Below, in pieces: positions 53,196 to 62,352 of a stretch of DNA of 64,000 nucleotides. The notes beneath the pieces were generated by a model. That model saw only the letters and a program-made list of their open reading frames with translations, did not search any database and was not told the origin of the DNA. A program made the translations under genes and the position numbers. The stretch comes from Flavobacteriales bacterium. GTDB taxonomy: Bacteria > Bacteroidota > Bacteroidia > Flavobacteriales_F > PHOS-HE28. The stretch's first letter is position 1. Every line of letters begins with the position of its first letter. Where the stretch lies: NCBI GenBank assembly GCA_016721005.1, contig JADKJM010000004.1, positions 372,001-436,000 on the forward strand. Direction: 5' to 3'.

Positions 53196-54257
53196 TCAAT
53201 TGGTATGATCGGGCACGAGTACGATGCGCTTCGTGTATTTGTGGGCGAGCGAGTTGCGGAAGACCTCGTTGATCCGCGACAGGGGGACGGCCTCCACGAA
53301 GTCGTGGATGTCGAGCTTGCCGCTGGCGATCAGGTCCACCACTTCGGGATAGAGCTCCGGCTTGCAGCCCCACGTGCCGATCAGTTTGGCATCGAAGGCC
53401 ATCAGGTTGCTCAGGCGCACTTCGAGCTTGTCCATCGTGAAGCCCACGACGCTGAGGGTAGAGGTGAAAGTGATCAGGCTGAAGGCCAGTTCCTGCCCGG
53501 CGGTGGTGCCGGAATACTCGAAGATCTTCCAACCATGCTTGGGTGCGCCCAGTTCTGCGGCCAGCTCACGGACACGCGCCTTGATGTCCTTGCCGCTCAT
53601 TCCTTTGGTGTTGAGCGTGGCTTGCACGCCGTGCGCCTTCGCCCGCTCCAGCTTCCCGTCGTCGATGTCCAGCGCGAGCACCTTCGCGCCCATGATCCCG
53701 GCGATCAAGGCACCGTACACGCCCACGCCGCCCACGCCGATCACGATGGCGAGGTCGCCCGCTTCGAGTTCGCTTTTCCGCACCACCTGGTAGGGCGTGG
53801 AGATCGCATCGGCGATCACTGCAAGCGTTTCCAACGGATAGCGTTGTAGCAGATCTTCAGGCAGCGGACAGAGGTAGCGGTGGGGCACCACCACGTGCGA
53901 TGCGAAACCTCCGTGCAGATCGTTGCCGGGCATCAATTGCTTCTGGCACATGTTGCTGCGGCCCTTGCGGCACAGGTCGCACTCGCCACAGGGTAGCACA
54001 GCGGGCACGATCACGCGGCGGCCTTTGAGGTGCGCGGGGCCTTCCAGCACCGTGCCGCTGATCTCGTGGCCGAGCGTCAACGGCAGTTCCTTCTTCGTGC
54101 GCACTCCATCGTTCCAGAAGCCGAGGTCCGTATGGCACACGCCGCAGCCGGCGACTTTCACCAAGGCCTCATCGGCAGTGATCGCCGGCAGTTCACTTTC
54201 CACCCGCGCGAAGTCCGCCTTCAGCGCGGTCATCTGCCATTGTTCCATTGTTGCCAT
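53196..54257 (-). CDS. had: 6-hydroxycyclohex-1-ene-1-carbonyl-CoA dehydrogenase
   Basis: A 353-residue zinc alcohol dehydrogenase that makes the 6-oxo substrate of Oah. The catalytic zinc ligands are in AGCGVCHTDLGFW (Cys38) and LTLGHEISG. The structural zinc site is PCGECDLCRKGRSNMC. The NAD motif is VIGVGGVGVYGA. The pattern DFARVESELPAITADEALV at the start and the PLETLAVIADAISTPYQVV stretch resemble Had. The start at 54257 leaves four bases after the thiolase stop; the extra codons to 54308 are not homologous. Confidence 0.9.
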   Translation of the reverse strand: MATMEQWQMTALKADFARVESELPAITADEALVKVAGCGVCHTDLGFWNDGVRTKKELPLTLGHEISGTVLEGPAHLKGRRVIVPAVLPCGECDLCRKGRSNMCQKQLMPGNDLHGGFASHVVVPHRYLCPLPEDLLQRYPLETLAVIADAISTPYQVVRKSELEAGDLAIVIGVGGVGVYGALIAGIMGAKVLALDIDDGKLERAKAHGVQATLNTKGMSGKDIKARVRELAAELGAPKHGWKIFEYSGTTAGQELAFSLITFTSTLSVVGFTMDKLEVRLSNLMAFDAKLIGTWGCKPELYPEVVDLIASGKLDIHDFVEAVPLSRINEVFRNSLAHKYTKRIVLVPDHTN

Positions 54258-54261
54258 GTGA

Positions 54262-55521
54262 TCAGTGCTCCGTGTTCTCGAAAAGGATGGCGTTGCCCTG
54301 CCCACCACCGATGCATGCGGAAGCGATGCCGTACCGCACCTTGCGCGCCTTCATCTCGCGGGCAAGTGTCAGCGAAAGGCGCAGGCCGGTGGCGGCCAAC
54401 GGATGGCCCAACGCGATGGCGCCGCCGTTCACATTGCGCATCGAACGGTCCAGTCCCAGTTCGCGTTCGCAACCGATGAACTGCGCAGCGAACGCTTCGT
54501 TGATCTCGAACAGGCCGATGTCTGCGAGCTTCAGGCCGGTGAGTTCCAATAGCAATCGGATGGCGGGCACAGGGCCGAGGCCCATCGTCCGCGGATCGAC
54601 ACCGCTGGTTACCGATGCCACGATACGCGCAAGCGGTTGCAGCTTGCGGGCTTTCACGAATGCTTCGCCCGCCACCACGGCGGCCGCAGCACCATCCACG
54701 ATGCCGCTGGAGTTGGCTGCGGTCTGCACGCCCTCCTTGTCGAATGCGGGTGGCAACTTCGCCATGCCCTCCAAGGTGGACGGCCGGATGTTCTCGTCCG
54801 TGACGAAGCCCTTCACGCCTTTGGGCAGGCCGACCTTGCGCGGCCGCAAGCCCTCGATCTCGAACACCGTCGCGTCGATCGGTACGACCTCCTCCTTGAA
54901 CCAGCCCCGCTCCGTGGCGGCCACTGCGCGGTCCACGGAGAGCTTCCCGAAGAGATCCGTTTCAGCGCGGGTGATGCCGTGCAGACGCGCCACGTTCTCG
55001 GCCGTGTTGCCCATGGGCACCGCGGCGCTGTCGTTGAGCGCTTCCCACAGCAGGTCCTTGAATTCCACGCGGCCCAAGGGATAGCCCATGCGGTTGCCGA
55101 AGGATACCGTAGGCGCGAGCGACATGTTCTCCGTGCCGCCGCACAGGGCCACGCCGGCCTTGCCCAATGCGATCTGGTCCGCAGCGGCGGTGATGGTCTC
55201 GAAGCCGGATCCGCAGATCCGCTGAACCATCACGGCGGGCACCCCTTGGGGAACGCCGGCGTACAACCCGATGTGGCGCGGCAGGAAGTAGGCATCATAG
55301 GAACTCTGCCCGATGTTCGCCATGATCACCTGGTCCACTTCGTCCGGACGGATGCCCGACTTTTCCATGGCTGCTTTGCTTGCGAAAATGGCCAGGTCCG
55401 TCGGGGACACCTGCGCCAGCGTGCCGCCCAGTTTTCCGAATGCCGTGCGAGCTCCATGCACCAGGTACATGCCGTCGTACTGGATGCCGAATCCCTTCTG
55501 TTTGTCGTGTACTGCTTTCAT
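54262..55521 (-). CDS. Acetyl-CoA acyltransferase (thiolase)
   Basis: A 419-residue degradative thiolase. The acyl-accepting Cys is in MVQRICGSGFETI. The catalytic His is in NGGAIALGHPLAATG and the second Cys in IASACIGGGQGNAIL. It overlaps the KPR-ATPase fusion by four bases (ATGA) and is followed by had. It probably cleaves 3-oxopimelyl-CoA to glutaryl-CoA and acetyl-CoA. The GGTENMS motif confirms the family. Confidence 0.92.
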   Translation of the reverse strand: MKAVHDKQKGFGIQYDGMYLVHGARTAFGKLGGTLAQVSPTDLAIFASKAAMEKSGIRPDEVDQVIMANIGQSSYDAYFLPRHIGLYAGVPQGVPAVMVQRICGSGFETITAAADQIALGKAGVALCGGTENMSLAPTVSFGNRMGYPLGRVEFKDLLWEALNDSAAVPMGNTAENVARLHGITRAETDLFGKLSVDRAVAATERGWFKEEVVPIDATVFEIEGLRPRKVGLPKGVKGFVTDENIRPSTLEGMAKLPPAFDKEGVQTAANSSGIVDGAAAAVVAGEAFVKARKLQPLARIVASVTSGVDPRTMGLGPVPAIRLLLELTGLKLADIGLFEINEAFAAQFIGCERELGLDRSMRNVNGGAIALGHPLAATGLRLSLTLAREMKARKVRYGIASACIGGGQGNAILFENTEH

Positions 55522-57358
55522 GCGCGTTCCTTCTGCTCGTTGGTATCGGCCTTTGCCACGGTGTCCTGTTGCTTCGCATGCTTGCGCGCGAAGAGAGCGG
55601 CACCGAGCGAGACGATGAATTGGGGATGGTCCGGGATGATCACCTCCTGCCCGAAACGCTCGGAGAGAATGGTCTTGAAGTAGGGGTGATAAGCGATGAC
55701 GCCGCCGACCAGGTAGATCGGGAGATCGGGTTCCATGCGGATCTTGTAGATGCGGTTGGCCACGCTCAGGTAGATGCCCTTGGCAATGTCCTCCACGGGC
55801 ATCTCCTCGAAGATCCAGCTCATGATCTCGGTCTTCGCGAAGACGGTGCAGAAGCTGTTGAGCTCCTTCATCGCGCCCGAGCGGTTACCAGTTCGCTCAT
55901 GTTGCGCAGGTCGATCTCGGCGCGTTCCGCCACTTCGGTGATGAACGCGCCGGTGCCCGCCGCGCACTTGTTGTTCATGTAGAAGTCCTCCACCTTTCCG
56001 CCGTCGGCCGCACGGATCAGCTTGATGTCCTCGGCGCCGATGTCCACGATGTTCTTGCGTCCCGGATACAGGGAATCGATCGCGAAGGCGGCGCAGCTCA
56101 CTTCGGTCTTCGTGCTGTCGGCGTTCGGGAAGTGCTCGCGGCCGTAGCCCGATGCGCAGATCCCTTCCACGGTATAGCGACCTTCAATATCCTTGAGCGC
56201 GCTGTACAAGGCGTTCTTGTCGCGGTTCAGGGTGCGCAGCAGTTCGCGGTACACCACTTCACCGGCCTCATCGATCACGCTGATCTTGGTGTAATAGGAT
56301 CCGATATCGACCCCTACGTAGTGCCCTCCGGCACTGGCTTCCTTGATCGCACCGGTGCCTTCTATCGCGAACATCCCGGCGAGGGCCAAGGGTTCCGGGG
56401 CATCCAGAGCGGCGCCTTTCTTCGTGTGCGACAGCACCATGTTGGTGAAGAGCAGGTTGAGCGGCGTGCGCACGTAATGCTTGCGGCCGTACTTGACGAA
56501 CTGCCCGTTGAAGTGGTCGATCTCGGTCTGCTGGTTCTTCATCATGTCCACCGCCAGGGACGGGAAGTGGTTGCCGGCCTTGCGCAGGTAGCGCATGCAC
56601 AGCTTGATGAAATTATCGCCGAAGCGGATGTCCTCCGCCTTCGCTACCTGTACGCTCTCCTCGATCACATGCTCGATGATCTCCGCCATGCCCGGCTGCT
56701 CCATGGCTTCGCGGATGGTGAGGCGCGAAAGGCCGCACAACGCGCTGAGCGAGGAGTTCAGGATCGTCTTTTCCCACACCTTGTCCACCAAGGAGAACGA
56801 GTCGACCACCACCGTGTCCAGGTGGACGGTGGAGAGCGTTCCGGCGAAGCGTTCCGCGAAAGCGCCCTGGGAATCGTCCACGGACGCGAGGAAGTTGGGC
56901 GCGTTGAAGAAGGTGACGTTGACCGCGTTGGGCCGCGCCAAGTTCCCGGCGAAATTGAGCACCATACGGAAGGTGCGCTGCTCGCCGAACATGTCGATCA
57001 CGGGCTCCTCGACATCGATGCCGTTCTGCGCACAGATGATGTAGGGCTTGCCATCGCCCGCCGACAGCAACTCTTCGATCACCGCACGGGTGTGATAGAC
57101 CTTGATGGCCAGAATGATGACGTCCGGTTTCAGCGCAGCGAGTTCGCGCGCCGTGTCGAAGGCCTCGTCCGGCATCGCCTGCTTAGCCATCTTGCCCTCC
57201 AAGTGAAGGCCCTCCTTCCGGATGAGTTCCACGCGCTCCTTGTTGCGGTCGCAGACGGTGACGTGGCAGCCCGCCTCCTTCAGGTGGACGGCAAGGATCT
57301 GGCCCACCGGCCCCATGCCGATCACGCCCACCCGCAAGGTCCCGTTCTGGTCTTCCAT
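55518..57358 (-). CDS. Ketopantoate-reductase-like domain fused to BadF/BcrA-type ATPase, one frame break
   Basis: Residues 1-345 are an ApbA/PanE-type dehydrogenase: RVGVIGMGPVGQILAVHLKEAGCHVTVCDR, then IILAIKVYHTRAVIEELL and ICAQNGID, with a C-terminal helical domain. Residues from about 348 on form an ASKHA ATPase of the 2-hydroxyacyl-CoA dehydratase activator class: GVDIGSYYTKISVID, CASGYGREHFPNAD, IVDIGAEDIKLIRA, and the cluster Cys in NNKCAAGTGAF. The two parts are in one frame, so the fusion is real. The frame breaks near 55887; the next frame continues NRSGAMKELNSFCTVFAKTEI to the end. It could act as an extra activase for the reductase; the reductase part has no known place in this pathway. 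Confidence 0.82.
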
Positions 57359-57363
57359 GGTGA

Positions 57364-58554
57364 TCAGGTGAGTTGTTCGATGAACGCCTCGATCTTGGTG
57401 TGGCTCTGGCCTTCACTGTAGAAACGGAGGTCGCAGAGGTCGCCCTCCAGGATCAGCGTCTCCACGCCGGCCTCTTTCTTCAAGCGTTGCGGCATGCCGA
57501 AGCGCGCGTTGGAATTGTTGTGGCAGGTCTTCGCATCGTGGAAGATGACGCCATCGATCTTGTAATCCTTTACCATGCGGCCGAGGATCGCGGTCTTCGC
57601 TTTCTCGCTGCGGTTGATGAAGATCTCCGTGTAGGCCAGCGCGCTGGATGCGAAGGGGTCGCGCTCATCGAAGGCATCGAACACCCAGCTGTTGCAATAG
57701 GTGGAAGCCACCACCGCTGCTTGGTTCTTCGCGAAGAGGTCGCTGAGCGATCGGAGCTTTCCCCAGATCGGCATGCCGTCCCAATAGATGCGACACGCCT
57801 CGCGGGGGATGGCGCCTTCGCCCTTCGCTACCATGCCCTCAGGTTCCTTCAGCAACAGCGCGTAGTAGTCCTTCGCTTCCTGGGTGCCGCGCAGCACCAC
57901 GATCGGGCCCATGTGTATCGTGGCATCGAAGAAGAGCATCGGTGCCGGGCTGTTGATCGCGGTGGCCAGTGCTTCCTTCCACAGGTCAGTGGCCTCGCGG
58001 CTGAGCCGGAGTGTTTCGCGGAAGCGGTCGATGTCGAAGCGCGTGCCGCTGATCTTCTCGCACACCGGCACCAGTTCCTTGAACTGTGCGACGACGTCCG
58101 CCACATGCGCCGGTGTCACCTCGTCCACGTGTCGCGGCGGCGTGATGCCGAACACGGGCACATCATATTCCTTGGCGAAGAAGCTGAACCAGTCCTGTAC
58201 CTCGCGGCACTGGTTGGTGTTGTACACGATCAGGTCGGGTCGCGGCACCTCCTTCAATCCGTAGTGCTTCTTCAGGGGCGTCTCGCCGCTGAGGTGCGCT
58301 CCGATGTCGCTGGTGAGGTAGGAACAGATGTCGCCCGAATACCCCTCCTTCACCGCTGCCGGGATGTAGTCGCCCGCCGTTCGCGTGGCGCCGAGCAGGG
58401 CGCCGTGGTTTTCCGGGAAGTACACCTCGAAGCCGAAGGCGCGCAGCAGTTCCGCAGGGCCTACGCTGGTACACCAGGCCACCGGCTTCTTGATGCCCTG
58501 GAAGTACGCGCCCATCACGCGCTTCAGTTCGGTGGTGGCTTCTATCGTGCGCAT
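57364..58554 (-). CDS. bcrC: Benzoyl-CoA reductase, HgdB-like subunit (BcrC-like)
   Basis: A 396-residue 2-hydroxyacyl-CoA dehydratase-fold protein starting at ATG 58554, one base after the ligase stop. Cysteines typical of a [4Fe-4S] subunit are in VAWCTSVGPAELLRAFG, NTNQCREVQDWFSFF, IFHDAKTCHNNSNARFG and LEGDLCDLRFYSEGQSHTKIEAFIEQL. The C-terminal EGD-C-D-RF-SEGQ pattern matches the BcrC side of the benzoyl-CoA reductase pair, while the right-edge gene (63816-64000) matches BcrB. Length agrees with BcrC. The frame is intact. BcrC and BcrB together reduce the aromatic ring using electrons activated by BcrA/BcrD. Confidence 0.85.
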   Translation of the reverse strand: MRTIEATTELKRVMGAYFQGIKKPVAWCTSVGPAELLRAFGFEVYFPENHGALLGATRTAGDYIPAAVKEGYSGDICSYLTSDIGAHLSGETPLKKHYGLKEVPRPDLIVYNTNQCREVQDWFSFFAKEYDVPVFGITPPRHVDEVTPAHVADVVAQFKELVPVCEKISGTRFDIDRFRETLRLSREATDLWKEALATAINSPAPMLFFDATIHMGPIVVLRGTQEAKDYYALLLKEPEGMVAKGEGAIPREACRIYWDGMPIWGKLRSLSDLFAKNQAAVVASTYCNSWVFDAFDERDPFASSALAYTEIFINRSEKAKTAILGRMVKDYKIDGVIFHDAKTCHNNSNARFGMPQRLKKEAGVETLILEGDLCDLRFYSEGQSHTKIEAFIEQLT

Positions 58555-58555
58555 C

Positions 58556-60302
58556 TCAAGCGATCTTTCGGCCCACGGTGTGGATGTCGTCGAGCTTGAT
58601 GATGTACACTTCCTCATCCAGCGCGTTCTCGGCACCGTAGAGGTTCTCCAAGTGCGCACGGTAGGCCTCCACCACTTTGCGCGGGGCCACCTTCATGCTC
58701 GGTGTAAGGGTGTTGTTGGCCAAGGACAGTTCCCCGTCGATGATCATAGCGGCCTTGATCTTGGCGAACTTCTGGCCGATGCCGCAGTTCGCATCATGCA
58801 GGCAGCCGTGCAAACAGTTGCGCAATTCGTCCAGCTGCGCGGGCAGAAGCAGCCCTCCATCAGGCTGACCGCATAATCAGGCCGTTCAATTGTTTCTTGT
58901 TCGGGGAAGAGCAGCGCGATCGGATACTCCTGCCCGCTGCCCACCACCATGGCGAAGGAGATGTAGTGGCACTTGAACTCGATCAGCTTCTCGAGGTCCG
59001 AAGGGATGACCTTCTCGCCGTTGCTGAGCTTGAAGATCCGGTCCTTGCGCGTGATCAGCTTGAGGCCGTCGGGCGTCGCCTCACCGATGTCGCCAGTATG
59101 GAAGAAGCCATCATCGGTGAAGAGTCCTGCGTTGGCCTCGTCGTTCTTATAGTAGCCGCACATCACGTTGGGGCCTTTCACCAGCACCTCACCGTCCTCG
59201 GCGAAGCGGATGGTGATCCCGGGCAATGGGTTGCCGACCACGCCGGTGGCGCGTTTCCGGACCGGGTCGGTCAGTGTGCAACACGGCGATGTCTCCGTGA
59301 GGCCCCAGCCCTCGATCACCGGGACGCCTCGGCGCTCGAACTCCTCGCTGAGCTTTTGCGGAAGGGCCGCTGCCGCTGTGAAAATGAACTTGAGCCCCGC
59401 GTGGAAGAAGAGGCGCTCGACCTCCGGGTCCTGCCGGGTGAGTTCCACCAAGCTCTGGTACACCTTGGGCACGCTGAAGAAGACCGTGGGCCGCACCAGC
59501 TTCCAGTTCTCCATGATCTCCATCGGATCCTTGCCGTAGCCGGATTCCAGATACATGGTCGCACCTGTGCGCAACGCGGTGAACAATTCGAAGATGCCGC
59601 CGAAGCTGTGATGCCAAGGCAGGTAGCTGAGGAAGCGGTCGTCCGGACCAAGGTCCCAGAGCATCGCGAGGGCGGCCTGCTGGGAGAGGATGTTGCGGTG
59701 GCTCAGTTGGACGCACTTCGGTGTGCCCATCGTGCCGGACGTGTACATGTTCAGGCACAATGCGTCCGGGTCAGCGTCGAGATCGAGGACATCGGCACCA
59801 TTGGCCGGTGGCGCCAGGAGTTCTTCGAAAGCGAATAAGGTTCTTTGCGCTCGGGGCGCGTAACGCGATCGGAAACAGAACACACGGTCCAATGGCAGAT
59901 CGGGATCGAGCCGGTCCAGTTGCAGTTCACCGGCCACGGCGAGGAATCGCGCATCGCTGTGCCGATCAACAGCTCGGCGGTCTCTTGGTGGAAGAAGGCG
60001 AAAATGGGCACGGCGATACCGCCCGAGGCCATCACGGCCAGTTCGAGCCGCAGCATCTCGGAACGGTTCGGCGAGAAGATCACCAGCTTCTCTCCCGGCT
60101 TGAACCCGAAGCGCGTGCGCAGGTTGGACGCGATCGCGCGCACATCGGCGAACAATTCGTTCCAGGTGATGCATGCGTATGCGCCGTTCCGCTTTTCGCA
60201 GAACACAGGCCGGTTACCGAACAGCCCGACGTTCATCCGCAGCAGCGTGGCCACGTTGGGGATCAATGCACCGGGGGGTAGTTCGGGTCCGCTGAGTCGC
60301 AT
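58556..60302 (-). CDS. Long-chain-type acyl-CoA ligase (AMP-forming), two frame breaks
   Basis: An ANL-superfamily ligase of about 580 residues. It starts MRLSGPELPPGALIPNVATL at 60302 and breaks near 59960 (LLIGTA then DARFLAVAGEL). It continues with the P-loop-like MYTSGTMGTPKCVQLSHRN, LPWHHSFGGIFELF, VIEGWGLTETSP, FFHTGDIG and KLSNGEKVIPSDLEKLIE. It breaks again near 58857 and finishes RNCLHGCLHDANCGIGQKFA to IHTVGRKIA. The motif set is of the FadD15 long-chain group rather than benzoate-CoA ligase. It may activate a cyclic or aromatic acid for the pathway; the substrate is unproven. Confidence 0.78.
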
Positions 60303-60355
60303 CGCTTTTCGGTTTGGTTACCGGCGGCCAGGGCCGCGTTGGAGGGATCGTTCTA

Positions 60356-61204
60356 TCAGGCTTCCATGGCACGTTGGGCCTCCTTCTCGCGCAGCTTCGC
60401 ATCGCGGTACCCGCCCCAGAGGCACGCACCGATGGCGCCCGCGTAGATCGCGTCGGGATGGGTGCGCACCTCGAAGCCCTTGCTGCTTTCCTCCAAGGCC
60501 TCGTTGATGGCCTGGATCATGCCTTTGTTGAGCGCCATGCCGCCGGTGAGCACGATGGGTGAAACGGCTTTCAAGGAGCTCATCAGCTTGATGATGCGCG
60601 AGGCGATGCTGATGTGGATGCCCTTGATGATGTCCGGCGTGGCGATGCCGCGCGACACCATGTTGATCACGTCCGTCTCGGCCAGCACCGCGCAGATGCC
60701 GGAGCTCACCTCGGGCTGGGTGCTCGTCAACGAGACGTCGCCCACTTCCTCGATGCTCAGTCCCAAGTAGCGCGAGATGTTCTCCAGGAACTGACCGGAT
60801 CCCCGAAGCGCATTGCCCGGTCATCTTGTAGTCCTCCACGCGGGCCTCGGTAGAGATCCGCACCGCGCGGACATAGAGCGCGCCGAGGTCCACCACGGTG
60901 CGGGCCTCGGGGAAGAAGAAGTTACCGCCGCGCGCATGGGTGGTCATGCCGTAGAAGTGGCCGCGTTTGCGCTTCACCATGTCCCCTTCGCCCGTGCTGG
61001 CGAGGTAGGCGATGTCCTCGTACTTGAGCTTGTTGCGCTCCAGCATGGACTGCACCATCTCATCCCCCAGCGCCGAGGGGTCACGCTTGCGATCTTCTCG
61101 GTGCGCTTGTCCAGTATCTCAGGTTCGCCGTCGAAGCCCATGAGCACCAACTTGATGAAGTTGCCGCCCACGTCGATCCCCATGGTGCATGTGCTGTGCT
61201 CCAT
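60356..61204 (-). CDS. bcrD: Benzoyl-CoA reductase ATPase subunit D, two frame breaks
   Basis: The 283-residue subunit begins MEHSTCTMGIDVGGNFIKLV. A break near 61091 separates EKI from KRDPSALGDEMVQS (one base lost). TGEGDMVKRKRGHFYGMTTHARGG and ARTVVDLGA follow, then the cluster Cys in KMTGQCASG. A second break near 60799 comes before GQFLENISRYLGLS. The rest, SSGICAVLAETDVINMVSRGIATPDIIKGIHISIA, closely matches BcrD of Thauera-type enzymes. With BcrA it hydrolyses ATP to lower the potential of the shared [4Fe-4S] cluster. Type CDS is kept because conserved sequence runs on both sides of each break. Confidence 0.88.
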
Positions 61205-61213
61205 TGTTCCGTT

Positions 61214-62346
61214 CTAAGCTGTTCGCGGTTGTAATTCCATTTTCCGTTCCACGCAATTCACGTTGCGTTCCTTCAAGTAGTCCATCACGCCATCAAAGCA
61301 GGCGTCCTCCGCCCCGACCACCTCCGGCGGGCTGATCCCCTTGCGGGTGAACGTGCCTTGCAGCATCAGTTCAGCCACCGCGTTGCAGGTGTATCCCGTG
61401 CTGCGTGCCATCGAATGGGTGCCGCTGTCGCGATCGAAATGGTCGAGCAGGTCGTACGTGATGGTCCCTTTCCTGTTCTTCAGCGTCACGCGCATCACGG
61501 TGAGGTCCTCGTCCTGTGGCTTCATCTTCCACCGCGGAAAGAGCAGCGCGCTCGTTACGCTCAACGGCGATACCTGCGTCCCGCCCACGTCCACGGGTTC
61601 CGTGGAGAAGAGGCCGGTGGCGCGGAACACCCTCATCAATTCCGCATGCCCCGGATAGCGCAGCGTGCGCTCCACCATCTGCGGCACTTCGGGCATCGTG
61701 GTCAGCAGGGTGCGCAGGCCGTCAGTGTTGAAGGCTTCCAAGCGGCCCACGCCTTCCATGTCGACCGCTTCGATCGCGCTCAACGCCTCGCGCACCACGT
61801 TCTTCCCGCCCTCGCGCAGGTGTACCGGGCGGGTGTACTCCTCGATGACGTCGGCGGGTGAGAAGACGGCCTTGTAGCCGAAGGGCCATTCGGGTTCCAC
61901 GGGCAGTCCGCCCACTAAGCATTCGTAGCTGGTGAGCGGGCTTTCCCGGTGGTGATGGTACGATGATGTTGCACAGGCCGGGCGCCACGCCACAGTCCAC
62001 CACGGCGGTGACGTTCTTCTCACGGGCCAGCGCGTCCAACTTAGGGATCTTCCGGGAAGAAGGAGATGTCCACCACGTTGCGCCCGGCTTCGATCGCGTG
62101 CGCAGGGTGGCGAAGCCCAAGGCACCGGGCACCGCGCCGATCACCAGGTCGAAGGGAAGCACCGCCTTGGCCAATGCGCGTTGATCCGTGATGTCCAGGA
62201 CGAGCGCGGCGACGGGATGATGGCGAGCGAGTTCTTAGCGCTTCGGGACTCCGATCGGCACTGGTCACGGCATGCCTGCGGCATAGATCGGCGGCGATCG
62301 CCTTTCCGGTCGGTAACACCAGGACCAATACCTTCTTCTGGCTCAT
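61214..62346 (-). pseudogene. Saccharopine-dehydrogenase-like oxidoreductase, at least four frame breaks
   Basis: The N-terminus (MSQKKVLVLVLP, then TGKAIAADLCRRHAVTSADRS) and a following AVLPFDLVIGAVPGALGFATLRT form a Rossmann-like dehydrogenase start. The middle AIEAGRNVVDISFFPED, KLDALAREKNVTAVVDCGVAPGLCNIIV and ESPLTSYECLVGGLPVEPEWPFGYKAVFSPADVIEEYTRP lie in three different frames. The C-terminus is continuous to RKMELQPRTA. Breaks fall near 62245, 62100, 62050 and 61958. The family includes lysine 6-dehydrogenase and saccharopine reductase. Its place between bcrA and bcrD is unusual and I know no step of the benzoyl-CoA pathway for it. Confidence 0.7.
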
Positions 62347-62352
62347 CGTGTA

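Noticed and set aside
54637..55683. Long plus-strand frames opposite the thiolase, ligase and bcr genes (also 56132-57421, 57373-58599, 58897-59838)
   Set aside because: They lie antisense to genes with clear motifs and catalytic residues; such shadows are expected at this G+C content.
55518..57358. Pantothenate biosynthesis gene (panE)
   Set aside because: The ATPase fusion and position in the benzoyl-CoA cluster argue against a housekeeping ketopantoate reductase.
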